Source: Adiantum capillus-veneris
Lineage: Eukaryota > Streptophyta > Polypodiopsida > Polypodiales > Pteridaceae
Reading direction: 5' to 3'
NCBI GenBank assembly: GCA_014529385.2
Contig: CM043953.1
Span: forward strand, 75,048,372 to 75,112,371
Length of the DNA: 64,000 bases
Each line of letters starts with the position of its first letter. The first letter of the stretch is position 1. Position numbers and translations under genes: made by a program. This document shows, piece by piece, positions 13,401 through 22,561 of the stretch. A model generated the notes under the pieces. It did not search any database. It saw only the letters and a program-made list of their open reading frames with translations, and was not told the DNA's origin.

Positions 13401-16400
13401 AGCTATGCAAGGGAGGATATTTGACTCCCAGCTTCTTCTTGGAGTACTAGGAGCTGCTTGGTTGAGACCTTAGTAGTGCTTACCAACACCTTTTGCACAT
13501 TGGGGAGATACCAAAAAGCATGTGTGAGGGCCTATTTTAACTTACCCCCCAGGAGGAAGGTTCCTTGGATGAGATTGGACAGTGGCTCCTTGGATGAGAT
13601 TCGACAGTGGCGACCCATCATCATTCTCAACTAAGCCTACAAAATCTTAGCAAAGGCTCTAAATTTGAGAATTCAGTCACTACTTGAGAGCATTATACAT
13701 GAGACACCGATGGGCTTTGTCAAGAAGCACAGCATCCTTGACAATGTTTTCACCTTTTGGGAGGCGATTTCCCTTCACGCTTCCGAGGAGAGGATCTTGT
13801 GGTACTCCTCGGTTTTGAGAAGACATATGACAGAGTTAAATGGGGTTTCCTTGAGGGCACTATGCGTCCGATGGGGTTTTCACATGCGTGGATTAGAGGA
13901 GTGTCAATTCTCTCCAGATGTGCACACAACCAAGTGGTGTTGGCAGGGAGAAGAAGAGAACGCTTCATGCTCACACGATTGGTTCGAAAGGGCTTCCCTC
14001 TTGCCCCCTTCCTGTTTCTCTTCTATGTTAAGGCAATCAGCAGGTTTTTGACCTCACACGAGGTTGCTTTGCGTGGACTACAGCTGCCTATTCGAAGCAA
14101 GGAGCTTTTGGATGCCGAGTTGGATGATGACTTAGGCATGTTTTTGGAGGGCCAGGAGTTCAACTTGCACAGGTGCGAGCAATCTCTTGAGGTGTTCTGT
14201 TGTGCATCGGGAGCACTGATCAATTGGCGGCTTTGTCGGTTCGTAATGCTTCCACGCCTGATTGGTCGCTTGGAGAGGGTTTTAGGTGGATCCCTCAGGG
14301 GACACCACTACGCTACTTGGCTTGTCAGGCTGGTTTGGATCTATCACCAGAGCAGCAGATTGCTCCTCCTACTTTCTATCCCAAGTTGCTCCATTGGAGA
14401 TCAGCATGGCTTTCTGTTGCTAGCAGGGTTGTGGTGGCCAACCAGGTGTTGTTGGCTACTCTGTGGTACATCGTGTCTTGCTGGATTTTCTCCAGCTCTT
14501 GCATTAGCCAGCTGGAGAGGCTGATTAGGAACTTAATGTGGACGGGCGAGACACACAATCAGCTCGGGCCAAAGTCTCCTGACAGGTCATCAAGAAGGGT
14601 TAAGGATCATAGCCCTAGCACGGCAGAGTAGAGACCTCCTTGGGAAGCTTGTGGTCAGAGAAGGGTTAAGGATCATAGCCCTAGCACGGCAGAGTAGAGA
14701 CCTCCTTGGGAAGCTTGTGGTCAGAGGACTTCTTTGGGGGGAGGAGCCCTGGAAGGAGCTGCTGCTCCACCAGATTCGGGCCAGGGTCCCACAGATGGGC
14801 CTACCCGCTGGATATCCATAGAGATGCGCAGAGTAGGCCTGAGCAGGAGATGGGAGGATCGCTTTGCCGTGAGCTTGCTTCAGTCTTGCGAGCGGGTGGC
14901 CTTGAGCAACACTAGCCCACATGCATTGAGGAGCGCTTGAGGCAGCCACTTGTCTGGAACTCTATGGTCGGCAAATTTAGCATACTTTAAACAGTTTGCA
15001 TGCATTCCAAGCTCTACAAGAAGCAGTTTGCATATAGTAACCTCTTTGTTAAGTTTTGAACTCGAGCTGCAAAACACCTTGCAGTTATTTGCAATGAGAG
15101 GAACATCAGCTTTGAGTTCTATTTGACATAATGGCAGGCCATCAAATGCTCAAAAAGTAATCAGAACCAGAAGCCTGCGTTTAATCTAAATGATAGGGAG
15201 CTGTATCCTTCAATTCTGATATCCATTCTCACTCATTTAGATGTCAACAACTACCACTTGTTTCATTCAGCTTTGCGAGCACTTTTCAAGCAAAATAACA
15301 ACCTGCAAGCTATTGAAAAGCAAAGAAGCATGAAGCAGCATTGCCACTGAGAACCTTACAATGCTAGCTAACCAATTGAATGCTTGCGAGTCTTATCTTG
15401 AGACTTAAGTTTTAACAATATACCTGAGTAGCTTCTACATGATTAAACCAGGAGGTACTCTCTGATGTAGACTCCTCTCTTCCTTCCACACAATCCATAA
15501 ACAGTATTGGCTTTGATACATTAGGCCAAGGCAACCTAAGAAAGAACACACTGTGAGCTACCAGTAAACAATTATGATCAGCTCTGCAACAAAATGAGAT
15601 CACAATGGTATAATCAACGGCAACCTCATTGCCACGGCCAGTTTTGATAGCATTCACAGCTCAAAAAAGGAAAATTGGACAACATCCTGACCCCTTTGGA
15701 GCTGGCCGGTCCGATGGTGAAGGATAAGATTTTAGTTTTCCTGAATAGAATAATTTGGACGGCAATGCTGCTATGTCAGGGTGCATCCTGTATCAACACA
15801 TCCAAAGATCAATATTGTTGGTAGAAATGGTTGTTAATACACAAACAGCACTTGAAACCGGCCTGTAGCCTCAGTAAAGTGCGAAAAACTTTAGCTTTCA
15901 CTCAAAACTATGTCGTCTAAATTTCCTTGCACTTTGACACAAAGAAACTTCACAAATGAACCTGTAACTAGAATTCACCACTTCAAAACAATCCACAACT
16001 TGGTAGCTAGAGTGCTCCCAAGTAGACAATGACACCCTGTTGGCCCCAAAGACTAGCATCCCTTTAGGTATTTCTTTATTCAATTGCAAACAAACGACCC
16101 GAACACTTACACCAAACTCTCACCAAGCTGTTCAAACCTGTCAAGGGGTGAAATTGCAAGTTTTCAACCAATTTCGGCCGCATAACAGCACCAAAACCCC
16201 TGTAGATCAAAAGTACACGTCTAGGATGGATTCCCTTGCATTTAGAAGCTTTCTGATGAGCTGTAGGTCAATTCCAACATGCTGTAATTTCTTGTTTTGG
16301 TCACTATCAGGTGCCCAAACCCATACATAACCACCCCAAGGCTTCCTTGGTGTTAACTTGTAGTTAAGGTGCAAAACCCTAAAACTGCAATAAACATACC

Positions 16401-16707
16401 AGGCTATAATTCTCTATTTTGGATCGGTTTGAGCGGAGCAAACACGTCTACGCGTGTCTCAAGAGCTCCCACACGCAATGGGACACTTCCCTTTGGTTTG
16501 GACGAGTTTCACGCGAGAAAACTCGCCGTTTTCGCAATTTTCACGATGGAACTGTGCGTACCTCTAGGGGATTAGCAAATAGCTAATCCGGTTCCTGTTC
16601 ATAAGCCTCTTGCCTTGGCATATGTGCATAAAATTAACAATACTGTGCACGGTCATCTAAGTAGCCCAATTTGAGGGGCATTACCATATGTGCAAAGGAA
16701 GGAGAGA

Positions 16708-16757
<50 letters not shown>

Positions 16758-19700
16758 CGAGAGAAAATCATTATGCTACGTGAGACAAAGGAAGAAGGCA
16801 AGCTTTCCATTAAAGCTTCAAACCTGAAATCCACTCACAAAAACTGAAAATCAGCCTCCACTCTCATATTTGGGGAGTCCGAAGCTGAGAATGGGCCTTC
16901 TGGAGGGTGTGTTGGCCTGCAGGCAACGTAACCGCAAAACGTTTCAAACCCAAAACGTTTCATCCTGAAATGGGGACGTTTCACCCCGAAACATTTCACC
17001 CAAGAGAGTAGCCTCGTTGAAACGTACGACCGAAATTTAATTTTGAATATATATAGTATTATATAAACACATAATAGGTGTGAACAATAGAGGTACCCCC
17101 AAAATTTTTAGGCGTTTCAATAGAGGCGTTTCACCTGCATGCTGAACGTTTCAGGTGTTTCGGGCATTTCACATTTCACTTGGCCGAAACATGTTTCGCG
17201 GTTTCGTTGCCTGTAGGTTGATCTTCTACTGACATGTGTCCAGTTTGCCCCATTTGGTTTAACCTCCAACTTATGAAGTCTTTGCAAGGGGCCTAAGAGA
17301 CTTTAATTGAGCTTGGCCACTTCTCCAATAGTCGGATTTCAGTGCCGATCGGCCCAACCATCTCGTGGTTGCCTGACCTCGACTCTTGTAGGTGAAACTC
17401 TCGGCCATCGACCGTTTCACACTGGCCATGCAATGTCCGGGCATTTGTGATTTCAAAAAGAGGGTCCCAAAAATTAAATAAAAATCAAGGGAAGGAAACC
17501 AACAAATAAGGTTAATGTTTGTCACAGTCCGTGACATATCCCCCTCTTGAAATTGCAAACGCCCTTGATTGCATGCATGCAACATGCTACGGATGATTTA
17601 GTGTGATTAGCACGCTTTTATTATCACATGTATCTGCAACAAGACTATCAAACAAGAGTACAAATGACATAATAAAATCTTCACACTTTTGCCATTTCTG
17701 TCTATCATAGAAGTGAGCATTGTACCTCAAACATTTGTCAAGCAATATACAGTTCTATTGCACTGAATCCGTATGTACATGAGAAGTGCTAGCTCCAAGT
17801 TCACCCCCTTTTGAGCATGTCTCATAACCTGTGACGTTTGCTCTACTGAAGTGGTCTGAGTTGGGGAATACATGGGTTATAAACCAAAGGCTTCAAGATA
17901 AAGCGGCAATACATTTGGTGACTCTACGAGTTCACTCTCTCCCATCTACGTTGCATCCATAGGTGGATAATCCTCTAACTTCACCAAATAACGTCTTGCA
18001 ACTTTTCCCTTAACTTTTTAATCTTTATGTGCCTCCGACACATCTCCCTTAAAAGGTCTTAGAAGACTCACATGAAAGGCATTATGAATCTTCCAATTGT
18101 TTGGCAGTTTCAGCCCATATGCAACATCGTTGATCATGTCAATTACTTGAAAAGGCCCATAGTAGCACATAGTGAGCTTTAAAAATAGCCTTTCCTTGTC
18201 CTTCGTCTTCTTTAATCTTACCTTTTGAAATCACAACACAACCCAACTACGAAGTGAAAACAAGGATTCACGTCGATGACGATCAGCAGTCTTTTTCAGC
18301 TTTGCCTAAGTCTTCTCCAAGGCAAGCTTCATTTTCTTATACATTTCATCCATATTTTCTACATATTGATCTGCTTCAAAAATCTTATCTTTTGTATGCT
18401 AAATGGGAGGAACCTTTTGGCCACCTTCAACTATTTCAAAGGATACCTTGCCTCTTGACGAATGCGTTGTATTGTTGTATGCATACTAAAGCAGATAGCA
18501 TAGCATTTAAGCAAGTCTAGGACAATAGAATTAGCCTCTTCTTACTATACATCGATTTGTGGGTGAAATGAGCATGAAAACTTGAGCGTTGTGTCCATGT
18601 TATCAAAGAAGCCTCTCCAAAACAAATTTGTCATGCGAGGATCATGATCACTGACAATTAATAGTGCATACCATGACACTTAAACACATTGTACATAAAC
18701 AATCATGCCAACTTATCACACTTCTTCCTGACAAGAATAAAACGGACTTGTTTGTTGAAACTGCAAATAATGGCCCATATACTATGTTCTCGGAAGATCA
18801 AAGATAAAATCCATAGCTATACTTTCCCATGGCTTATCTGAAATAGGCAGAAGTTGTAGCAACCCTAGAGCTTTTTGCTTGTCAAATTTCACCTTTTGGC
18901 AAATTACGCATGCTCGTACAAAGGCATCCACATCTCTTCGCAAAGTAGGCCAATAAAAAAATGTCTCGACTGTTTTCACTATTGTATCTATACCACGATG
19001 CCCTACATATGGTGGGACATGACTTTCTACCATAACCTTGTGTCGCAATGGCCTAGTGACACACAGTTTGCCACGCATTATCATAAAACCATCCTTGAGG
19101 AGATAGTGTTCATGGCGTCGTCCATCTAACAATTGTTCAAAAATCCTTGCAAAATATTCATTATTAACATATTGTTCCTTCATATTGTCAAGCTCATGAT
19201 GATAAGGAATTGACACAGCTGAAATTTGTGGCTTTCTTGACAATGCATCAGCCACAACATTCTTTTTGCCTTCCACATGCACAATTTGAAAGTAGAACAT
19301 AGACAAAATGTTTGCCCATCGCATGTGCTTTTCACATAACTTTGACTGTCAAGAAGTATAGTTTGATGATCTGTTTGGACAACAAAATAAACACCTAGCA
19401 ACTAGTGTTTCCAAAATCCAACTTGAAAGTGCATGAATCACAGCCAATAGCTCTCTCTCAAAGGCTTTCTTAGACTTTTTTGGCCCTTGCAAGATTCTGC
19501 TTTCATAGGCTACTACCCGCATTAGTACCGAACCAATACTATTGTCATAGACAAGACCACAAATGACTTCCTGAGGTCTGGTAAAACGATTACTAGATCT
19601 AAAGTCATCTTTTCCTTCAAGAGATTGAGAGTTGAATCTCTTTTTGAGTCCATTTGGAAGTGACCTCTTTCTTTTGTTGAGCATGTAAAGGTAAAGCAAT

Positions 19701-21462
19701 CTCAGCAGAATTAGGAATGAATCTTTTGTAATAGGAACACAATCCCAAGAAGCTACAGACATCATGAACAGTCTTCAAAGTTGGCCATGTCTTGATTGTT
19801 TCAACTTTAGCAGGATTTATTTGGACACCATCCTTTGACACTATGTGCCCTAGCAAGTGGATCTCTTCTAACAAGACGGTATTACGACTAAAGAAACCGT
19901 AAAGCTTCAAATTTGAGATCATGACATTGAGTTGTATTAGACCAGGGTGCAGGATACTGCGAAAACTGTTCTTTTCTACACGAAGAATTTAGAATAAGAG
20001 GTAGAACAATACCTATATTGTGTATCAAGAAAGCAGGGGTTCAAACCATATTCCTGTAAACGCTGATAAAGGCTCACATCCAAGCCTGCCTGCGATAAAA
20101 ATAAACTGTAACGTGCAGGCTAGTAATGGAAGTTGAAATGTATTAAAAGTAGCTCATTTGAAAATACAATGATTTGCACTCAAAGTGTTCCTAATAAGAG
20201 ACAACCAACTTTAGTGCATAGCTTTGGCATTACTATTATAACGGCTGCACTCAAAAGGCTCATTTCTAGAGATAGCCAGCTTCAATTCACCCATCAAAAA
20301 ACCTGTAAGTATCAGGATAGGAGAAAAAGGGCTTTTCACTGCTACACATGCTTTGCTTTAGGATTCTAGTAGTTACAATCTTCAACAATGGCTGTCAAGC
20401 TTATGAGTAGCCTGGAGTGTACTTCAAAAACCTCAATAAAACATCAACAATGATGCTTGTTTTTACAAAAAATCCAACTAAAACCTCATCGTCAAAGACA
20501 TTCTAAACAAAGAAAGGAAATGAAGATTTTCAGGAGTTTAGGTAAACTTGCAATCTGATGAAAAAGCCCATGGACACCAGAAACAGCCTCATGAATTTTG
20601 CAAATCAAGAAAGTTGTAACTTTAATTATATGCATGGATTAGGGTTCAGAAATAACAATTTTTTAGCATCATGTACACTTTATCAGAATCGGATTTATAA
20701 CATAGTTACACAAAGAAACAAGGATATATACAATTTTTTAGCATCATGTACACTTTATCAGAATTGGATTTATAACATAGTTACACAAAGAAACAAGGAT
20801 ATATACCATCATAGCTTCAGATGACACAACCGTGGGTGGAAGTTGAACTGGGTCTCCCACAAGGACAACAATATCTGCACCACTTCTCAAGATTGGCACC
20901 AAAGTTGCTGGTTCAGTTGCCTGAAAAGCAGTGTATGGGATATTCATCTCTAAGACAAACTGTTTGAACAATGCAGGACAAAATGATGCTTTCAAGTAAG
21001 AAAAACACACACACCCGTTGATATACTCACAGATGACTTGCAAACATCAACCGAATCTATTCACCTGTGTTGCTTCATCAATCACACATACGGAAAAGGA
21101 GTGATTAAGCAAAACTTCATCTCCAGCTCCAACACATGTGCAAGCTACAACATCAGCCCTGAAATGTTTTCAAAACTCATGTATAAATCAAAACAAAGGG
21201 AAGGTAACAACAAATGAAGGTATAAAGAAATGCTTGCAAACCTATTAAGAACATCTGCAATGGCTTTCGCCTCCAGCTCCTCTGCCCTTTCCCACAACAA
21301 TTTTGAGTCCTTTACACCATCCACTCTACGTTTATTATTATTAATTTGCCTTGAACGCCTCATTTGCTCTATAGATACATTCTTTCTTTCCAAGGCTTTT
21401 TTAACTAAAGGATGATTTGCAACTTGAGCATCTATTGTGCATTCCCGCAGTTCTTCTTTCAC
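1184..21462 (-). CDS. UPF1/SEN1-like superfamily 1 helicase, C-terminal part, nine exons
   Basis: Nine exons read on the minus strand: 21242-21462, 21065-21158, 20807-20920, 20013-20089, 15692-15787, 15424-15535, 2047-2133, 1489-1587 and 1184-1408. They total 1125 bases, exactly 375 codons, with no internal stop and compatible phases. In order they give the linker before motif II, motif II (VIDEATQ), motif III ([12 protein letters not shown]), motif IV (TQYRMHP), the [12 protein letters not shown] block, [10 protein letters not shown], motif V ([11 protein letters not shown]) and motif VI ([10 protein letters not shown]). These are hallmarks of UPF1-like SF1 helicases, which unwind RNA or DNA 5' to 3' with ATP. 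The exact orthologue (UPF1, SEN1, IGHMBP2 or another plant paralogue) is not resolved. Walker A and the true start are missing and must lie right of 21462 or outside the window. Two introns are swollen by transposons. Confidence 0.9.
1489..1587 (-). CDS. helicase exon with motif V
   Basis: This 33-codon exon starts after a CAG acceptor with VRLLMDMLF and ends with [11 protein letters not shown] (motif V). Joining it directly to [10 protein letters not shown] in the next exon gives the family spacing, which requires the donor GAG|GCAAGC, a GC-type 5' splice site. Confidence 0.9.
2047..2133 (-). CDS. helicase exon ([10 protein letters not shown] block)
   Basis: A 29-codon exon between a TTTGCAG acceptor and a CAA|GTATAT donor. 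It encodes [11 protein letters not shown] and [11 protein letters not shown], the motif just before motif V in UPF1-like proteins. The intron upstream of it (2134-15423, 13,290 bases) holds the LINE and Tat-element nest. Confidence 0.92.
2302..2324. repeat. poly(C) tract
   Basis: An uninterrupted run of about 23 cytosines in the presumed LINE 5' region, followed by a short CA tract. Such a run is prone to length errors in sequencing. Confidence 0.9.
2448..3994 (+). pseudogene. LINE ORF1, first part (DUF4283-like, CCHC knuckle)
   Basis: ORF1 plausibly starts at ATG 2448. Near 2700-2830 it encodes [19 protein letters not shown], resembling the DUF4283 nucleic-acid-binding domain of plant LINE ORF1 proteins; the same peptide recurs at 38.9 kb. 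A zinc knuckle at 3080-3121 reads [14 protein letters not shown] (CX2CX4HX4C). The tail [15 protein letters not shown] (3920-3975) matches ORF1 of the right-hand LINE. Several stops and frame changes make it non-functional. The block is cut at 3994 by an LTR element. Confidence 0.75.
3995..5169 (+). repeat. 5' LTR of the Tat-like element
   Basis: It starts TGATAGACGAG and ends CTCCATCA. It shares long near-identical blocks with 10333-11563, for example around 4900-5100 and 11260-11480. The sequence just after it (TTTGGCGATCCTGC) should hold the primer-binding site, but I cannot assign the tRNA. Confidence 0.85.
5418..6391 (+). pseudogene. gag of the Tat-like element
   Basis: The fragment 5418-5606 encodes a capsid-like piece ([20 protein letters not shown]). 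A shifted frame, 5584-5904, continues with [12 protein letters not shown] and [19 protein letters not shown], matching the retrotransposon gag fold. A CCHC knuckle at 6043-6084 ([14 protein letters not shown]) follows, then a basic/acidic linker rich in Arg and Glu at 6207-6391. Frame breaks near 5590 and stops near 5902 and 6390 show decay. Confidence 0.8.
6498..7475 (+). pseudogene. protease and RT N-terminus of the Tat-like element
   Basis: A 325-codon open frame. Near residues 55-75 it has [14 protein letters not shown], a retropepsin-like active site with DGGA in place of the usual D[ST]GA, followed by [10 protein letters not shown]. The C-terminal 60 residues ([19 protein letters not shown]) are the start of RT. 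A TGA at 7473 separates it from the RT body in the same reading frame (7476 onward). Confidence 0.8.
7476..9125 (+). pseudogene. RT, RNase H and second RNase H of the Tat-like element
   Basis: RT begins with [22 protein letters not shown] (7482-7547) and continues through [10 protein letters not shown] and, out of frame, MPFGLVNA near 7740. The catalytic box near 7826 reads FMDN instead of YxDD, so the enzyme is dead. Standard RNase H/tether sequence follows (8215-8640). After it, [18 protein letters not shown] and [10 protein letters not shown] (8697-8830) look like the extra plant RNase H of Tat elements. Several frameshifts interrupt the run. Confidence 0.78.
9126..10330 (+). pseudogene. 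integrase of the Tat-like element
   Basis: The H2C2 zinc region ([10 protein letters not shown], then HECKVFAN) spans 9310-9375. The catalytic core shows [30 protein letters not shown] and SPYYPQCN (9435-9720), broken at 9727 by TGA. Shifted remnants of the C-terminal part run to about 10310, including [16 protein letters not shown]. No chromodomain is visible. A polypurine stretch (AGAGGGTGGG, about 10317-10326) leads into the 3' LTR. Confidence 0.78.
10333..11563 (+). repeat. 3' LTR of the Tat-like element
   Basis: It starts TGATAGACCGC just after the polypurine tract and ends GCTGCATCA at the junction where LINE ORF1 resumes (ACATTGTGATATAC). It matches 3995-5169 with small indels. Confidence 0.85.
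11941..12196. mobile_element. hAT-like MITE 1
   Basis: A 256-base insertion flanked by a perfect 8-base direct repeat TAAGGGAA (11933-11940 and 12197-12204). Its ends are CAGCGTAACC... and ...GGTAACGTTG, an imperfect terminal inverted repeat. The interior is packed with GAAACG/CGTTTC motifs in both orientations. It cuts LINE ORF2, whose reading resumes with HLYES immediately after the repeat. No coding capacity. Confidence 0.88.
14595..14726 (+). repeat. 66-base tandem duplication in the LINE
   Basis: Two adjacent near-perfect copies, 14595-14660 and 14661-14726, both starting AAGGGTTAAGGATCATAGCC. Confidence 0.9.
14984..15423. other. helicase intron sequence without recognised elements
   Basis: AT-rich unique-looking sequence between the LINE end and the GREES exon. 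I see no gene, repeat or transposon here. Confidence 0.5.
15424..15535 (-). CDS. helicase exon (GREES...WFNHVEA block)
   Basis: This 112-base exon lies between a TTCTTAG acceptor and a CAG|GTATAT donor. It encodes LPWPN and then a GREESTSES...[10 protein letters not shown] block that matches the conserved segment between motifs IV and V of UPF1-like helicases. Its first base completes a glycine codon begun in the preceding exon. Confidence 0.92.
15692..15787 (-). CDS. helicase exon (MHP motif IV)
   Basis: A 96-base exon starting after a TACAG acceptor. It encodes [18 protein letters not shown] and ends with PAPKG at a GG|GTCAGG donor. It completes the QYRMHP motif begun in the upstream exon. 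Confidence 0.92.
16569..16589 (-). promoter_or_regulatory. conserved LTR hairpin (loop TATTT)
   Basis: On the minus strand, stem GGATTAGC, loop TATTT, stem GCTAATCC. The same stems with other loops occur in the LTRs of elements 2 and 4. Confidence 0.7.
16701..16753. repeat. (GA)n microsatellite
   Basis: About 53 bases of GA repeat with a single AC interruption, inside the decayed LTR. Confidence 0.95.
16924..17209. mobile_element. hAT-like MITE 2
   Basis: A 286-base insertion flanked by CCTGCAGG (16916-16923) and CCTGTAGG (17210-17217), an 8-base duplication with one change. The termini are CAACGTAACCGC and GCGGTTTCGTTG, an inverted repeat with one mismatch over 12 bases. The interior repeats GAAACG/CGTTTC as in MITE 1. 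It lies inside the chromovirus LTR and is therefore younger than that LTR. Confidence 0.88.
17537..19930 (-). pseudogene. chromovirus pol remnant (late RT, RNase H, integrase, chromodomain)
   Basis: From right to left: the late RT/connection at 19922-19617 ([26 protein letters not shown]), RNase H pieces at 19600-19340 ([24 protein letters not shown]), then 19324-18782 with VVADALSRK, the H2C2 zinc region (YVGHRGID...CVICQKVKF) and [18 protein letters not shown]. Degraded integrase core and chromodomain sequence fill 18780-17930. Stops and shifts throughout. Confidence 0.85.
20013..20089 (-). CDS. helicase exon ([10 protein letters not shown] ... TQYR)
   Basis: A 77-base exon with a TATCGCAG acceptor and an AG|GTATTG donor. 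It encodes [15 protein letters not shown] and TQYR. The split arginine codon is completed by the MHP exon. A 4,225-base intron carrying chromovirus debris follows. Confidence 0.92.
20656..20805. repeat. 75-base tandem duplication beside a helicase splice donor
   Basis: Two copies, 20656-20730 and 20731-20805, differ by one base seen (AATCGG / AATTGG). The second copy ends one base short of the GT donor (20805-20806) of the motif III exon. Confidence 0.92.
20807..20920 (-). CDS. helicase exon with motif III
   Basis: A 38-codon exon from a TTTTCAG acceptor to an ATG|GTATAT donor. It encodes [11 protein letters not shown] and [13 protein letters not shown], which is motif III of the SF1 ATPase core. 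Its donor abuts a 75-base tandem duplication in the intron. Confidence 0.95.
21065..21158 (-). CDS. helicase exon with motif II (DEAT)
   Basis: A 94-base exon encoding [14 protein letters not shown] and VCVIDEATQ, the Walker B/motif II. Borders are TTTCAG|G and CAG|GTGAAT. Confidence 0.95.
21242..21462 (-). CDS. helicase first visible exon (charged linker)
   Basis: A 221-base exon starting after an ACATAAAG acceptor with VKEELREC. It is rich in Lys, Arg and Glu and ends in [10 protein letters not shown] at AG|GTTTGC. This is the coiled-coil-like stretch between motifs Ia and II in related helicases. No ATG begins here, so upstream coding exons must exist; I could not find them between 21463 and 22561. 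Confidence 0.85.
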
Positions 21463-21492
21463 CTTTATGTAAATGAAAGAATTAAGAAAACA

Positions 21493-21494
<2 letters not shown>

Positions 21495-21558
<64 letters not shown>
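21495..21558. repeat. (CT)n microsatellite
   Basis: About 64 bases of pure CT repeat in the intron next to the first visible helicase exon. Confidence 0.97.
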
Positions 21559-21561
<3 letters not shown>

Positions 21562-21648
21562 TAATCTGACTTTGTATCAGATACACCGCATTGTAACTTT
21601 CTGATCTCATAGGTCACTTTGGCCTTTTGAGACGTTAATAAACATTTC

Positions 21649-21651
<3 letters not shown>

Positions 21652-21741
<90 letters not shown>
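21652..21741. repeat. (CT)n microsatellite
   Basis: About 90 bases of CT repeat. The open frames of repeated Glu-Arg across it are artefacts of the repeat. Confidence 0.97.
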
Positions 21742-21744
<3 letters not shown>

Positions 21745-21779
21745 AAAAGAAAAAAAAAGGGCTTTATTCTGTGTACATA

Positions 21780-22300
21780 AGAGACCTCTGGAGATGCACA
21801 ATGGCCTATCTCCCAAGGGAAGTACAAAAGTGGGCTAACAAGGTGTGAACTATGTATACATCAAGGTGGCTTGTATGATGAATGTAAAAGGAACCACTGT
21901 GGGGGTGCATAATGCCATGTGATGTGGCCATGATCTCAACGGAAAAGAACTAACGATCTCGCCCATCTGTGAAGAAAGACGCATCGACACTTCTCCGCTG
22001 CCCTAGAGGAGCCGGCTGAAGAATCCCACTAACTCCGAAGAATATGCAACAGCCGAATCCAAATAGCTGTCAAACCGGTGGACCTAGGGGAGGACTAAGA
22101 GCCCAAAATGTGGGCACAACGAGCCTTCCACATGGTCCAGGGCGTGATGTTGCATATTGTGGTGAGAACTGTGTCTCGGTGGCACAATCCAACTCATGAC
22201 CTGTATCTCGTATCATCTGTAGGGTGCCTGGTCTTTATCCTTAGGGAGTAAGTAGGAAGAACAGATTTGTCGGCAAGCCTTGAAAAAAGGTGTGTGACCC
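21780..22300 (-). pseudogene. possible LINE ORF2 C-terminal remnant
   Basis: On the minus strand around 22140-21960, fragments such as WTMWKARC, followed by a spaced Trp/Leu-rich stretch, resemble the LWFIWRARC segment near the C-terminus of the right-hand LINE (about 51.3 kb). Stops are frequent. It could be a diverged LINE 3' end in the helicase intron; the match is short. Confidence 0.35.
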
Positions 22301-22561
22301 CGGAAATTGCAAAAGCCATGCAAGTGCCCCCCACGTGACAAACCCATCATGGATGCCCACAAACAACAAATTGCCATCCACAATGGCTGTGCATATGGAC
22401 AAACCCAGAAACAGTGCCTCTAAGACTCATACTCCAAAGTACATCTTTGACATGTCGGATCATGACCAAGGACTACCCACCAAGTGCCTACAAGCAATCC
22501 AGCATGTGCTATCATCCACATGAAAACACATTGTGGATAAAAACACATTTCCTACGGCTGA

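Larger units (their letters stand above)
2224..14972 (+). mobile_element. LINE (non-LTR retrotransposon), antisense in the helicase intron, interrupted
   Basis: Two blocks of one LINE flank an LTR element: 2224-3994 (5' region and ORF1) and 11564-14972 (end of ORF1, endonuclease, RT). Protein similarity runs straight across the insertion, where the GCRH... segment continues as ...VVYFFAD, matching the uninterrupted copy near 63.5 kb. The element has many stops and shifts. Its 3' end is missing, because it stops after LVWNSMV before the zinc-ribbon C-terminus. A possible 11-base flanking repeat (AATTTTAGCAT / AAATTTAGCAT) lies at 2213 and 14973. Confidence 0.8.
11564..14972 (+). pseudogene. 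LINE ORF1 end, ORF2 endonuclease and RT
   Basis: After 11564 the end of ORF1 runs to TGA at 11811-11813, which overlaps the ORF2 start ATG at 11810 (ATGA). ORF2 begins [16 protein letters not shown], the AP-endonuclease N-terminus. Endonuclease pieces continue at 12197-12890 after a MITE ([25 protein letters not shown]). RT pieces at 13570-14220 include [33 protein letters not shown] and, at the active site, [15 protein letters not shown]. Frames change repeatedly, so this is a dead copy. It stops near LVWNSMV at 14968. Confidence 0.8.
15853..17536 (-). repeat. LTR of the truncated chromovirus (contains a MITE and a GA tract)
   Basis: On the minus strand it starts TGTCACGGACTGTGACA after the polypurine tract AAGAGGGGGATA and ends GGCCGGTTTCA, like the LTR ends of elements 2 and 4. 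It carries the shared AATAAAG module (about 16028-16082) and the GGATTAGC/GCTAATCC hairpin (16569-16589). Without the 286-base MITE and GA tract it is about the size of the other chromovirus LTRs. Confidence 0.82.
15853..19930 (-). mobile_element. 5'-truncated Ty3/gypsy chromovirus in the helicase intron
   Basis: Read on the minus strand, decayed pol (19930 down to about 17540) is followed by a polypurine tract and a 3' LTR (17536-15853). The pol peptides match the two chromoviruses at 32 and 58 kb closely, for example [18 protein letters not shown] and [19 protein letters not shown]. Everything upstream of late RT is missing. It is inserted in the same orientation as the helicase gene. Confidence 0.88.

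Noticed and set aside
21561-21827. Long open frames of repeated Glu-Arg or Leu-Ser across CT/GA tracts (also 24043-24294, 24177-24677, 26538-26849)
   Set aside because: They are translations of dinucleotide microsatellites, not proteins.
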